A stretch of DNA of 64,000 nt from Rhodopseudomonas sp. P2A-2r. Its GTDB lineage: Bacteria; Pseudomonadota; Alphaproteobacteria; Rhizobiales; Xanthobacteraceae. Positions within the stretch are counted from its first letter, which is position 1, and the number at the start of each line of letters is the position of its first letter. The position numbers and the translations under genes are program-made. Positions 1 through 8,251 of the stretch are shown here, piece by piece. The notes beneath the pieces are model-generated. The model made no database searches and was not told where the DNA came from. It saw only the letters and a program-made list of their open reading frames with translations. The stretch lies in contig NZ_CP110389.1 of NCBI RefSeq assembly GCF_026015985.1, positions 4,620,001 through 4,684,000 of the forward strand, read 5' to 3'.

Positions 1-2
1 CG

Positions 3-2378
3 ACGAACATTGGCAATAGCGGCGGAACGGCCGGCAATCTTACGATCCAGAATGGCAGTACGCTGACAAGTACAGGTCAAGCCCGGATCGGAATTAGCGC
101 AACAGGAATCGGAACCGGGACGGTGACCGGACCGGGATCGTTGTGGAACATCACCGGCGGCAATTTCTTCGTCGGCTTTCTCGGTGTCGGCACGCTCAAC
201 ATTCAAAACGGCGCGAAAGTTACAGTAGGATCCAGTACGACCCTAGGCAGCGGCGCCGCCTCTTCCGGTACGCTCAACGTCAGTGGCGGCGGCACGCTGC
301 AAACCCAGTCCTTGCGGGGTGGAACCGGCACGGTCCAGGCCAGTTTCGACGATGGTATTCTCCGGGCCACAGCGAGCAACGCGACCTTCATCAATGGATT
401 TTCCGGCACCAAGCTCGATATTCTCGCGGGTGGAGTAACAATCGATACTAATAGCTTCACCGTCGGCACCGACGCGACGTCCGCTTTCACCGGCACCGGC
501 GGCCTGACCGTGACGGGCGGCGGCACTTTCAACCTGCTGGCGAGCAGCTCCTATTCCGGCGCAACCTCGATCCAGTCCGGCAGCGGCCTCGCGCTTGAGG
601 GCGTCGGCGCCATCGCGAGTTCCAGCAAGGTAATCGCGAACGGCGCCTTCGATGTCTCGGGTATCACTGCGGCCGGCACCAGTATCCAGAGTCTGGCGGG
701 AAGCGGCACCGTGGCGCTGGGCGCCAAGAACCTGACGCTGACCAACGCGAACGACCTGTTTTCCGGCGTGATCTCCGGCACCGGCGGGCTGACGCTTAGC
801 GGCGGCAAGCAGACCCTGTCAGGCGTCAACACCTACACCGGCGGCACCACGGTGAGCGGCGGCGCGCTCGCCGTTAACGGCAGCGTGTGCGGCGCCATGA
901 CCGTTCTGGCCGGCGGCACGCTGCAAGGCACCGGCACGGTGTGCGACACGTCGAATGCCGGCATTGTGGCGCCCGGCAATTCCATCGGCACGCTCACCGT
1001 CGCCGGCAACTACACCGGCAACGGCGGAACGCTGCAGATCGAGACGGTGCTGGGCGGCGACGCTTCGCCGACCGACCGGCTTGTCGTCACCGGCAACACG
1101 GCGGGCAGCACCAATGTGCGGGTCACCAACCTCGGCGGCACCGGCGCGCAGACTGTCGAAGGCATCAAGATCGTCGACGTCGGCGGCGCCTCCAACGGGG
1201 CGTTCGCGCTGCTCGGTGATTACGTGATCCGGGGCCAGCAGGCGGTGGTCGCCGGTGCCTATGGCTATACGCTGCAGAAGAACGGCGTCAGCACGCCAAC
1301 CGACGGCGACTGGTATCTGCGCTCCAGCCTGATCAATCCGCCTTCGGCGCCCGGTTCGGCACCGGCGGCGCCTGCGGGGCCGCTCTACCAGCCCGGCGTT
1401 CCGCTTTACGAAAACTATGCGCAGGTGCTGCTGGGCATGAATGAACTGCCGACGATGCAGCAGCGCGTCGGCAACCGCTATTGGGGTGGCAGCGATGCCA
1501 TGGCGCGGATCGGCGAGGCGCCGGCGCCAGGCGCAGCACCGGCCGCGTCGACGGCGTTCTGGGGCCGTATCGAAGGCGGCCAATCGAATCTGCAGCCGTC
1601 CAGTACGACGGGCGCAACCTATCGGGCCGACCAGCTGAAGGTGCAGACCGGCCTCGACGGTCTGCTGATGGAGACCGAGCGCGGCCGGTTGATCGTCGGA
1701 CTCACCGGGCAATATGGCCTGACGACCGCCAACGTCGCATCGGTCTCCGGTGATGGCCGGATCCGCGTCGAAGGCTCCGGTGTCGGCGGCACGCTGACCT
1801 GGTTCGGCGACAACGGCTTTTATGTCGACGGCCAGGCGCAATCGATGTTCTACCGCAGCGATCTGTCCTCGGTGCTGACCGGAATCATGGCGCGCGGCAA
1901 CGAAGGCGTCGGCTATGCGTTCAGCGCCGAAGCCGGCAAGCGATACGCCGTCGGCAACGGCTGGTCGCTGACACCGCAGGCGCAACTATCCTATTCGAAG
2001 GCAGAGTTCGACGGCTTCACCGACCGGTTCGGCGCGACGGTGTCGCTGCGCAGCGGCGACAGCCTGCTCGGTCGCGCCGGACTTGCGCTCAACCACCAGA
2101 AGACCTGGAACGACGGCGCGGGCATCGTATGCTCGGATATTTACGGCATCGGCAATCTGCGCTACGAGTTTCTTGACGGCACCAACGTCGATGTTGCCGG
2201 CACCGGCCTGGCCAGCGCGCAAGACCGGCTGTGGGGCAGCATCGGCGGTGGCGGTACCTACAGCTGGGCCGATGGCCGCTATGCCGTGTTCGGCGAAGTG
2301 TCCTACAATGCGAGCCTGAACGACAGCGCGAACAGCCACAGCTATAAGGGCAACGGTGGCTTCCGCGTCACGTGGTGA
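3..2378 (+). CDS. autotransporter, beta-barrel domain protein (5' end outside window)
   Basis: The frame is open from base 3, so the N-terminus and signal peptide lie upstream of the window. The visible part is rich in Gly, Thr, Ser and Asn with short repeating strands of the type seen in beta-helical passengers. A passenger-associated transport repeat (GGLTLSGGKQTLSG, then TYTGGTTVSGGAL) lies at about 780-880. A Pro/Ala linker at about 1340-1390 is followed from about 1550 by a C-terminal barrel of roughly 270 residues that ends in an aromatic residue (FRVTW), the usual outer-membrane insertion signal. By family this is a type V secreted surface protein. The passenger substrate or adhesive target cannot be told. 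No catalytic motif was seen. Confidence 0.88.
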   Translation, partial: TNIGNSGGTAGNLTIQNGSTLTSTGQARIGISATGIGTGTVTGPGSLWNITGGNFFVGFLGVGTLNIQNGAKVTVGSSTTLGSGAASSGTLNVSGGGTLQTQSLRGGTGTVQASFDDGILRATASNATFINGFSGTKLDILAGGVTIDTNSFTVGTDATSAFTGTGGLTVTGGGTFNLLASSSYSGATSIQSGSGLALEGVGAIASSSKVIANGAFDVSGITAAGTSIQSLAGSGTVALGAKNLTLTNANDLFSGVISGTGGLTLSGGKQTLSGVNTYTGGTTVSGGALAVNGSVCGAMTVLAGGTLQGTGTVCDTSNAGIVAPGNSIGTLTVAGNYTGNGGTLQIETVLGGDASPTDRLVVTGNTAGSTNVRVTNLGGTGAQTVEGIKIVDVGGASNGAFALLGDYVIRGQQAVVAGAYGYTLQKNGVSTPTDGDWYLRSSLINPPSAPGSAPAAPAGPLYQPGVPLYENYAQVLLGMNELPTMQQRVGNRYWGGSDAMARIGEAPAPGAAPAASTAFWGRIEGGQSNLQPSSTTGATYRADQLKVQTGLDGLLMETERGRLIVGLTGQYGLTTANVASVSGDGRIRVEGSGVGGTLTWFGDNGFYVDGQAQSMFYRSDLSSVLTGIMARGNEGVGYAFSAEAGKRYAVGNGWSLTPQAQLSYSKAEFDGFTDRFGATVSLRSGDSLLGRAGLALNHQKTWNDGAGIVCSDIYGIGNLRYEFLDGTNVDVAGTGLASAQDRLWGSIGGGGTYSWADGRYAVFGEVSYNASLNDSANSHSYKGNGGFRVTW

Positions 2379-2684
2379 CTTCGCGCCGACCTGAAGAACG
2401 GTGCAGCTCACGCGGCAATACATGCATGACCCATTCTCCGCGCGAGTACGCCGGCATCAATTGCCATCTGAGATGAGTTCCCTAATGGGTCATTCGCGTC
2501 GATTTGGCAATGTATCGATGACTTCCGCCTTATCCCAATAACCAGACATTCCCACGGCCGGTTGGCACTTCGCAAAAGTGCAATGAACAGACAAGGTAGA
2601 AATAAGCTCAGAACAGAACGAGTGATACCCCAGCACCAAGTTAGCTACTGACCTTCTGCATATGCGGTTCACTAGGGCACGCCG
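2379..2684. other. intergenic stretch, no gene recognised
   Basis: The 306 bases after the autotransporter have lower G+C than the flanks and no convincing reading frame. One small minus-strand frame (2490-2672) has no family resemblance. The 15-mer TGGGTCATTCGCGTC at 2483-2497 recurs exactly at 3788-3802, suggesting both gaps carry remnants of the same dispersed sequence. No clear terminator was found for the autotransporter gene. Confidence 0.4.
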
Positions 2685-3067
2685 TTAGCCGGCATTGAGC
2701 TGGCGTGCTGCCGCTTCAGCGGTGTCTTCTGGGCGCGTGTTGAATGCGATTTTTGCGCCGGGTGCTGCTTTATGAACGGAGTTGACCACCATCTCGAACA
2801 GGGCCAAGCTTTTTGGCGGAATCCTAAGGCCGCCACCGATCACGACGCAGTCATAGGCAGCCTCCTCCAGCTTTTTTCAAGCATATCGCGCCCGGCTTCA
2901 TCGGGTGTGATCATGCAAGTGTCGCCTTCCCATCCGCGTTCTCCGATCTTCGCCACGGCCACGGCAATGCCAGCGTTAATCTTCTCCGCATCGAAACCTG
3001 GCGGCAAAGCCGGGTCGGAGAAGTCTACGGTTTCGGGCTTTTGGCCGACGAACAATATACGCGTCAT
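2685..3067 (-). pseudogene. conserved hypothetical protein, frameshifted at an A6 run
   Basis: The first 66 codons (from the ATG at 3067, preceded by GGAG eight bases upstream) begin MTRILFVGQKPETVDF and run to DMLEK. They then go out of frame and stop. Moving back one base at the run of six A (minus strand; T at 2872-2877) restores a continuous protein, LEEAAYDCVVIGGG and onward, to the TAA at 2685-2687, ending ARQLNAG. The restored product is about 127 residues, soluble, with an alternating hydrophobic pattern that suggests a small alpha/beta fold. I remember similar hypothetical proteins in Bradyrhizobium but know no function. Loss of one A from an A7 run explains the break. The heptamer is not in the right register for classical -1 programmed slippage. 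Confidence 0.7.
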
Positions 3068-3322
3068 ATGTTTTCTCCGCCATTCGGTCGCTTTCAAGAC
3101 TAGCTCGAGTATTTAGCGATGTCCGTACCGGGTCAATCGCGTCACTCTGGCTGTGCGCCGATCACTTCCAGTCTACCCTCAACTCCGGACAGCCGCTGCA
3201 GCGCAGTAACGACGCCTTGTGCCAAAAAGAGACAAAAAGCAGATTGCCCGAAGAGGTGCGATGAGCGTCAATTAAGGTATCTTGGATGACTATTTCCAAC
3301 GAGACGATTTACGCGAGGACGG

Positions 3323-3775
3323 ATGCCGAACGAACGTGTCACCAGTAGCGACAACTCTGCAACCAAAGCAGAAATAGTTGTTGTCTTCGTGGCTCTGACC
3401 GCAATGATAGGATTCAGCTACTTCATCGCCCGTTACGCGGCTTTGAACACGCTTCCTGACCCTGCTTTCCGACATCTCGTGACGCCTGAACCGACGAAGC
3501 CCCTATTTAAGACAGAATATCTATACGTCCCACTCCTATGGCAAATCGTCGCGTGGTTGGGCGTGGGTTCTTCACTCTTGCCCTTCAGCATCCAAGAATC
3601 GTGGCTGCTAATGACGCTCCGCCTGAGCAGGCCTTCGCTTTATGGCCCATTGGTGCTCTGTTCAATTATGTCGGCCGCAATATACTCGCACTCGTCAAAC
3701 GCCCTGCGCGCGGCATCGGCAACTGTTCCAATCGATCATTCTAGCTCGACTTCATCCCCCGATAGCCCGAAGTGA
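3323..3775 (+). CDS. hypothetical membrane protein
   Basis: 150 codons with ATG preceded by GCGAGGACGG, a reasonable ribosome-binding site. Residues about 16-40 are strongly hydrophobic (EIVVVFVALTAMIGFSYFIA) and two weaker hydrophobic segments follow at about 68-90 and 103-120, so the product may span the membrane two or three times. The tail is Ser/Pro-rich and low in complexity. I do not recognise a family. Codon use is less GC-biased than in neighbouring genes, so this could be an orphan or a decayed gene. It lies alone between two damaged loci. Confidence 0.4.
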   Translation: MPNERVTSSDNSATKAEIVVVFVALTAMIGFSYFIARYAALNTLPDPAFRHLVTPEPTKPLFKTEYLYVPLLWQIVAWLGVGSSLLPFSIQESWLLMTLRLSRPSLYGPLVLCSIMSAAIYSHSSNALRAASATVPIDHSSSTSSPDSPK

Positions 3776-4013
3776 TGCAGGTCCGATTTGGGTCATTCGC
3801 GTCAGGTTCGCATCGGCAACAAGTTTGGCGACGTCCGTATTGCGCCGGAAGCGGAACAACTCCATAGCGGCTGCACAGCTTGGCGGGTTGATGGCGCTGC
3901 CCGGCACATGATTCAAGTTCCGAGAGGGGACAGCGCGTGGTATCGCGGCCTGCCGCGGCCCGCGGCAGCTTGTGCGCCGTCCCCGCCTGCCTATCACGGC
4001 GCGGACATGGCCC

Positions 4014-4081
4014 TCACACCGCCGACGCCGGATACGGAAATCCCGCCGGCCGCAGCAACGCCGGGTTGACGTGCGCGCGCA
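4014..4081 (-). pseudogene. patatin-like phospholipase, C-terminal remnant
   Basis: These 68 bases align without gaps to 6150-6217, the 3' end of the intact patatin-like gene, with 6 mismatches. In that gene's frame this copy reads RAHVNPALLRPAGFPYPASA-V and stop, against RAHVNAALPRPAGF in the intact gene. Four of the six differences are silent third-position changes. This is what is left of a second, related patatin gene. Upstream on the minus strand it joins directly to the truncated GGDEF gene, inside the linker that would have led to an EAL domain. No start or catalytic part remains. Confidence 0.75.
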
Positions 4082-6001
4082 GCTTTCACTTTGAAGCGCC
4101 TCGCGCAGATCCTTTTGCGTGACCTCCGCTCAATGTGGTTGGCCGCCATGTCCGGATGAAAGATCCGGAAGCCGTTCTTGCCGGCGGCCTTCGTCGCATA
4201 GAGCGCAAGATCGGCCTTGCGCAGCAGCTCCTGCGGATCCGTCACATCGCCCGGCAGCAGCGAGATGCCGATACTCACGCCGATGCCGATGGGATAGCCG
4301 TCGATGGCGATCGGCGCGGCAACGGCCGCAACAATCCGCGATGCCAGCGCCTCGATAGCAGGACGTTCGTCGCCGTCCAGCATCTGGACGATCGCAAACT
4401 CGTCGCCGCCGAGACGGGCGACGAGGTCGGTCTCGCGCAGGCAATCCTGCAGCCGGCGCGCCACCGTGGCGAGCAACTGGTCTCCTGCCCCGTGCCCCAG
4501 CGTGTCGTTGACATTCTTGAACCCGTCGAGGTCGAGCATGAACACCGCCACCTGATCGCTGATCCGTCTCCGCTTGCAGGCGATGTCGTCGAGAAACGCG
4601 GAAAACTGATATCTGTTGGGCAGGCCGGTGAGCTGGTCGTGCCCGGCCAGATAGGCGCTGTGCCGTTCGGCACTGGCGCGAACCGTAATATCTTCATGGA
4701 TGGCGAGCCATCCGCCATCCTCCAAGGCGTGCCGGGTGATCGAGATGACGCGCCCGTCGGACAGATTGTGGTCCTCCGCGGCATCGGAGACGGCGGCGTC
4801 GGCGAAGTATTCGTCCGGCGTCGGCAAGCCGACGCCTTATCTCTTGCCGGTTTCGCAACACGTCCACCAGCCGGGTTCCCGGCCGCACATCCTCGATCGC
4901 AAGACGATAGATTTCCGCATAGTTGCGGTTTGCCATGACGATCCGCTTCTCATGGTCGAAAAGACAGACGCCTTGCGACATGGTGTCCATCATCACATCG
5001 AAGCGTTCGTTGCTGCGACGAAGTTTCCTGGCGTCCTGCGCCAGCCGCAACGTCATCCGCCCGACGATGACGCCCAGCAAAGCAAGGATCGCAACGATCA
5101 CGACGGTTTCCACAACGCGGCGCACGGTGTCGCTCCGCCACGGCGCCAGCAACTCGTCCATCTGGATGCCGACGGCGATCACGATGGGATAGGTCTGCCC
5201 GACCCGATAGCTGGTCAGACGTTCGACCCCGTCGGTCGCGGCAGAATATTCGGCGCTTCCGGACGGTTTGCTCCTCATCAACCTGACGACGTTGCTATCC
5301 GCCATGTCGCGTCCTGGATTGGATTCGAGGAACGGCCGCCGCACCAGGAGCTTGTCGCCCGACACCAGCATAATGGCGCCGCTCTTTCCGATCTCCAGCC
5401 CGTCGTAAAAGTCCTGAAAATACGCCGGATTGATTGCCGCAATCGCCACGCCGCCGAAACTGCCGTCCGGCCGGTTGATGCGCCGGGTCACTGGGATCAG
5501 CCAGCCGGGCGTCGTGCGACCCTCGATGGGGCTGCCGATGCGCATGTCCTTGTCGGCATGGTCCTGATGATAGATGAAATAATCGCGGTCTGAAAAATTC
5601 GCGACTAAATTCTCGCCGCCCGTATTCACGACCATCCTGCCGTCGCGGCCGACCACGGCGAAGCTGGCGAACAGCGACGACTGTTTGACCTGCCGAACCA
5701 GGAAGTCCCTGAGGCCGGGACTGATGCCGGTTGGGGCTGGACTGCGCTCGATCTGCGACGTGATGGCAGCCAACGAGGCATCGGCCGTGCGAAAGGTGAG
5801 CTCTGCGTGCTGGACCAGCGATATCGTGAGGTTGGCAGTCTCCTTGCGCGCAGTGGCGAGCGTTTCTTCGCGAGAGTGCGCAATGTTGAAGAACTGCATA
5901 GCCACCAGCGCCACGCATGCGACCACAACGAACGCTGTGGTTGCGACGGTAGCGGAAAAGCGCGGCGCGTTGCTGGATACTGACTTCGGCCGCGTCGACA
6001 T
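4082..6001 (-). pseudogene. dCache-PAS-GGDEF diguanylate cyclase, frameshifted and truncated before EAL
   Basis: The frame from 6001 encodes an N-terminal membrane segment (residues about 17-40), a periplasmic Cache-type sensor domain, a second membrane segment at about 300-320 and a PAS-like domain (FDVMMDTMSQGVCLFD). One extra base near 4837 shifts the frame. The next frame gives GLPTPDEYF, then GHDQLTGLPNR and an intact GGDEF active site (LGGDEFAIV). A second shift near 4123 restores VTQKDLREALQSES, the linker that normally precedes an EAL phosphodiesterase domain. At 4081/4082 the sequence switches to a patatin-tail remnant, so the EAL domain is missing. As sequenced, the second fragment reads on to a stop at 3994. 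If translated it would make c-di-GMP without the paired hydrolase. Confidence 0.75.
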
Positions 6002-6149
6002 GGTCCCCGGTGGTCTCGTTGATTCCCGGCGTCCATACTACCAAAACGGTTCGGCAACCAAGTGTACTAAATGCAACGTGCGCGCCTTTACGCGGCGTCC
6101 GCTGCATTCTCGCTCACAGCATGCAATGGCAGGTCACGAAACCGTACCA

Positions 6150-6217
6150 TCACACCGCAGACGCAGGATAAGGAAATCCCGCTGGCCGCGGCAACGCCGC
6201 GTTGACGTGCGCGCGCA
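6150..6217. repeat. 68-bp direct repeat, partner of 4014-4081
   Basis: This is the last 68 bases of the intact patatin-like gene. It is 62/68 identical to 4014-4081 in the same orientation, 2136 bases away. Substitutions are mostly synonymous in the patatin frame, so the copies diverged as coding sequence rather than by recent local duplication. Confidence 0.8.
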
Positions 6218-7331
6218 ACGCCGCGTCGCACACCGCATAGCCCCAGTTGATCAGCCGGTTCTGGGTCTCGTCGTCGAGCCGCTTCAGCCGCGTGGCGATG
6301 CCGGCCAGTTCCATGGTGCGCGCGTGCGGACACGGCAGCGCGTCTGGCAATTTGTAGTTTGCGATGTCGGTGCGGATGCCCCAATAGGCGCCCTTGCGCG
6401 CCTCGTCGCTGTCCGGCTTGCTAGCCTGCAGCGTGAAGGAGTCGATCACCTGGCGGGTGCGCAGCGCGCGGACCTGGCTGTCGATCATGTTGAGCACGCG
6501 ATAGGCATGCTGCGCCCAGTCGCGCTTGGGCTCCTCCTCGGCCTGCATCTTGCCGCCGGCATCGGAGACCAGCACTGTCTTGTACGACTTCCACACCGTC
6601 TCCAGCCCCATATTGTCGTAGACGCCGCCGTCAGTGAGCACCACCTTGGTGGTGAACGGCGGACGCTGCAGGTCCATGCCGGAATTCGGCGTGAAGTCGC
6701 TGTCCTTGAGCCGCAGGTCGCATGGCGACAGCACCGGCGGAAACGCCGACGCCGCCGCCACCGCCCGCGCCAGCGGCACCGTCGGGTTCTTCACCTCGCC
6801 GACGCGATAGTCGCGCATGAACGGTTTGGAAAACCGCCACAGCACGCCGGACTGCACATTGGTGGCATTGATGACGAAGCGCGGCGCGTCCGGCAGGTCC
6901 TGCAATGTCGCGCCCTTGAACAGCGCGTCGTCATAGGCGCTGGCGATGCGGTCGCTGACGGTGCCGGGCAGCAGCACGCCGAAGATCACCGATTCTTCGT
7001 CGATGGTCTCGCCGGCCAGCGCGCGCAGCGGGTCGACGAAATGCGGAACGAACTTGCCTTTGATATCGGGTGCCGCAACGGCGAGCTTGTTCCAGACAAG
7101 GCCGAGAAACGCCGCGGTGATCGAGCCGCCCGACACGCTGGAGATCCGCGCGATGCCGTCCTTGCCGAACATGCCGACCTCGTACAGCCGCCACAGCACC
7201 CCGATGTGAAACACCATGGCGCGGTAGCCGCCGCCGGACAGGCACAACCCCGGCAGGTCCACCAGCGGCTTCCTGACCTCGCCGGGAATTTCCTTGACGG
7301 GGGAATTTGCGGCAACGGGAATATCGGACAT
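6150..7331 (-). CDS. patatin-like phospholipase family protein
   Basis: 393 residues. The oxyanion-hole loop SGGGYRA is at 32-38. The nucleophile elbow SVSGGS is at 65-70, giving Ser67 as nucleophile and a serine where G-x-S-x-G has its first glycine. The dyad Asp is in TDGG at 233-236 (Asp234). These fit the patatin Ser-Asp lipid acyl hydrolase fold. No signal peptide or membrane segment is seen, so it is probably cytoplasmic or peripherally membrane-bound. Substrate lipid is unknown. It is transcribed toward the damaged GGDEF gene. A remnant of a second patatin copy lies beyond that gene. Confidence 0.88.
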   Translation of the reverse strand: MSDIPVAANSPVKEIPGEVRKPLVDLPGLCLSGGGYRAMVFHIGVLWRLYEVGMFGKDGIARISSVSGGSITAAFLGLVWNKLAVAAPDIKGKFVPHFVDPLRALAGETIDEESVIFGVLLPGTVSDRIASAYDDALFKGATLQDLPDAPRFVINATNVQSGVLWRFSKPFMRDYRVGEVKNPTVPLARAVAAASAFPPVLSPCDLRLKDSDFTPNSGMDLQRPPFTTKVVLTDGGVYDNMGLETVWKSYKTVLVSDAGGKMQAEEEPKRDWAQHAYRVLNMIDSQVRALRTRQVIDSFTLQASKPDSDEARKGAYWGIRTDIANYKLPDALPCPHARTMELAGIATRLKRLDDETQNRLINWGYAVCDAALRAHVNAALPRPAGFPYPASAV

Positions 7332-7492
7332 CGAACACCTCCCTGGCGCGATCGCCCGCGCGCCGCGCGCGTTCGACCTAAGGGTGTATTTCTGCCGGAT
7401 ACGTTAGAGGGCAATGGACGGACTGTGAAGTGGACTGGGACGCTGTTACCTCGCGCCGCATCAGACCTCCGCATCAAGTCTTGGCGTCGGAT

Positions 7493-8005
7493 CTACGCCG
7501 GCCGCTTCTTCAGCTTTGCGAGCCGTGGCAGCAAGGCCGGCCAGGACACGATGTGGTCCTGCAACTCGGCATCCGGAATCGTGTCCTCGGTGCCGACCAC
7601 CCGGCCGCGCACCGACACCCCGGCTTCATGCACGGTGGCCGGGCTGCCGGAGATCAGCGGATGCCACCAGTACAAATCCCGCCCCTCGGCCACCAGCTTG
7701 TAGCCGCAGCTCGGCGGCAGCCAGTTCAGGGTGCGGACATTCGCCGGCGTCAGCCGCACGCAATCCGGAACCTGGGCCGAGCGATGCTCATAGTCCTTGC
7801 AGGCGCACAGCCCGGCATCGAGCAATTTGCACGACACATGGGTGAAATAGATCTTCCCGGTATCCTCGTCCTCGAGCTTTTCCAGGCAGCAGCGTCCGCA
7901 GCCATCGCACAGGCTCTCCCACTCGGCGCCGGACATCTCTTCCAACGTCTTGGTTTTCCAGAACATTTCTGCCTGGGGCGATGGTTTTGGCGGCCGCGTG
8001 GTCAT
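7493..8005 (-). CDS. YcgN/YkgJ family cysteine-cluster protein (UPF0260)
   Basis: About 170 residues from the ATG at 8005. A longer start at 8074 is possible but adds a basic stretch unlike the family. The product has the hallmark [12 protein letters not shown] cluster near the N-terminus, then [22 protein letters not shown] and PPSCGYKL, as in YcgN/YkgJ proteins thought to bind zinc or iron-sulfur through conserved cysteines. Function in vivo is not established for the family. It is divergent from the penicillin-binding protein gene. Confidence 0.85.
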   Translation of the reverse strand: MTTRPPKPSPQAEMFWKTKTLEEMSGAEWESLCDGCGRCCLEKLEDEDTGKIYFTHVSCKLLDAGLCACKDYEHRSAQVPDCVRLTPANVRTLNWLPPSCGYKLVAEGRDLYWWHPLISGSPATVHEAGVSVRGRVVGTEDTIPDAELQDHIVSWPALLPRLAKLKKRPA

Positions 8006-8251
8006 GCCGTGTCGACGATCCGTGCTGGGGGCGAAACGCCCTTCTATGAGGTGTGACAGGCACTTCGCAAGCATGATGGTGCGCCAGCCGCCGCAAAAGC
8101 CGGGGAGACGTTAGTCTTGCCCCGCAAAATCCCTGCAGCGCCATTGGTTTATCGGGTGGCCTCGGCTAGAAGTTGGGCGGCACTCCCGCGGTCGCAAAAG
8201 CGCCTTGGGTTTGCCGCATCACTTCCGCAAGACGTCGCAGCGCGGTTCCCG

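Noticed and set aside
700..1100. Repeated GGC-rich motif considered as a CRISPR-like or satellite array
   Set aside because: It is coding repetition of beta-strand turns in the autotransporter passenger; units vary in length and are in frame.
2865..2885. Programmed -1 frameshifting at A6
   Set aside because: In the zero frame the run reads GAA AAA AGC, so the A-site codon would not re-pair after slipping, and no downstream stimulator was seen. A lost A is simpler.
3752..3997. Minus-strand frame of 81 codons next to the patatin remnant
   Set aside because: No recognisable start context or family. It crosses the dispersed 15-mer and is likely chance.
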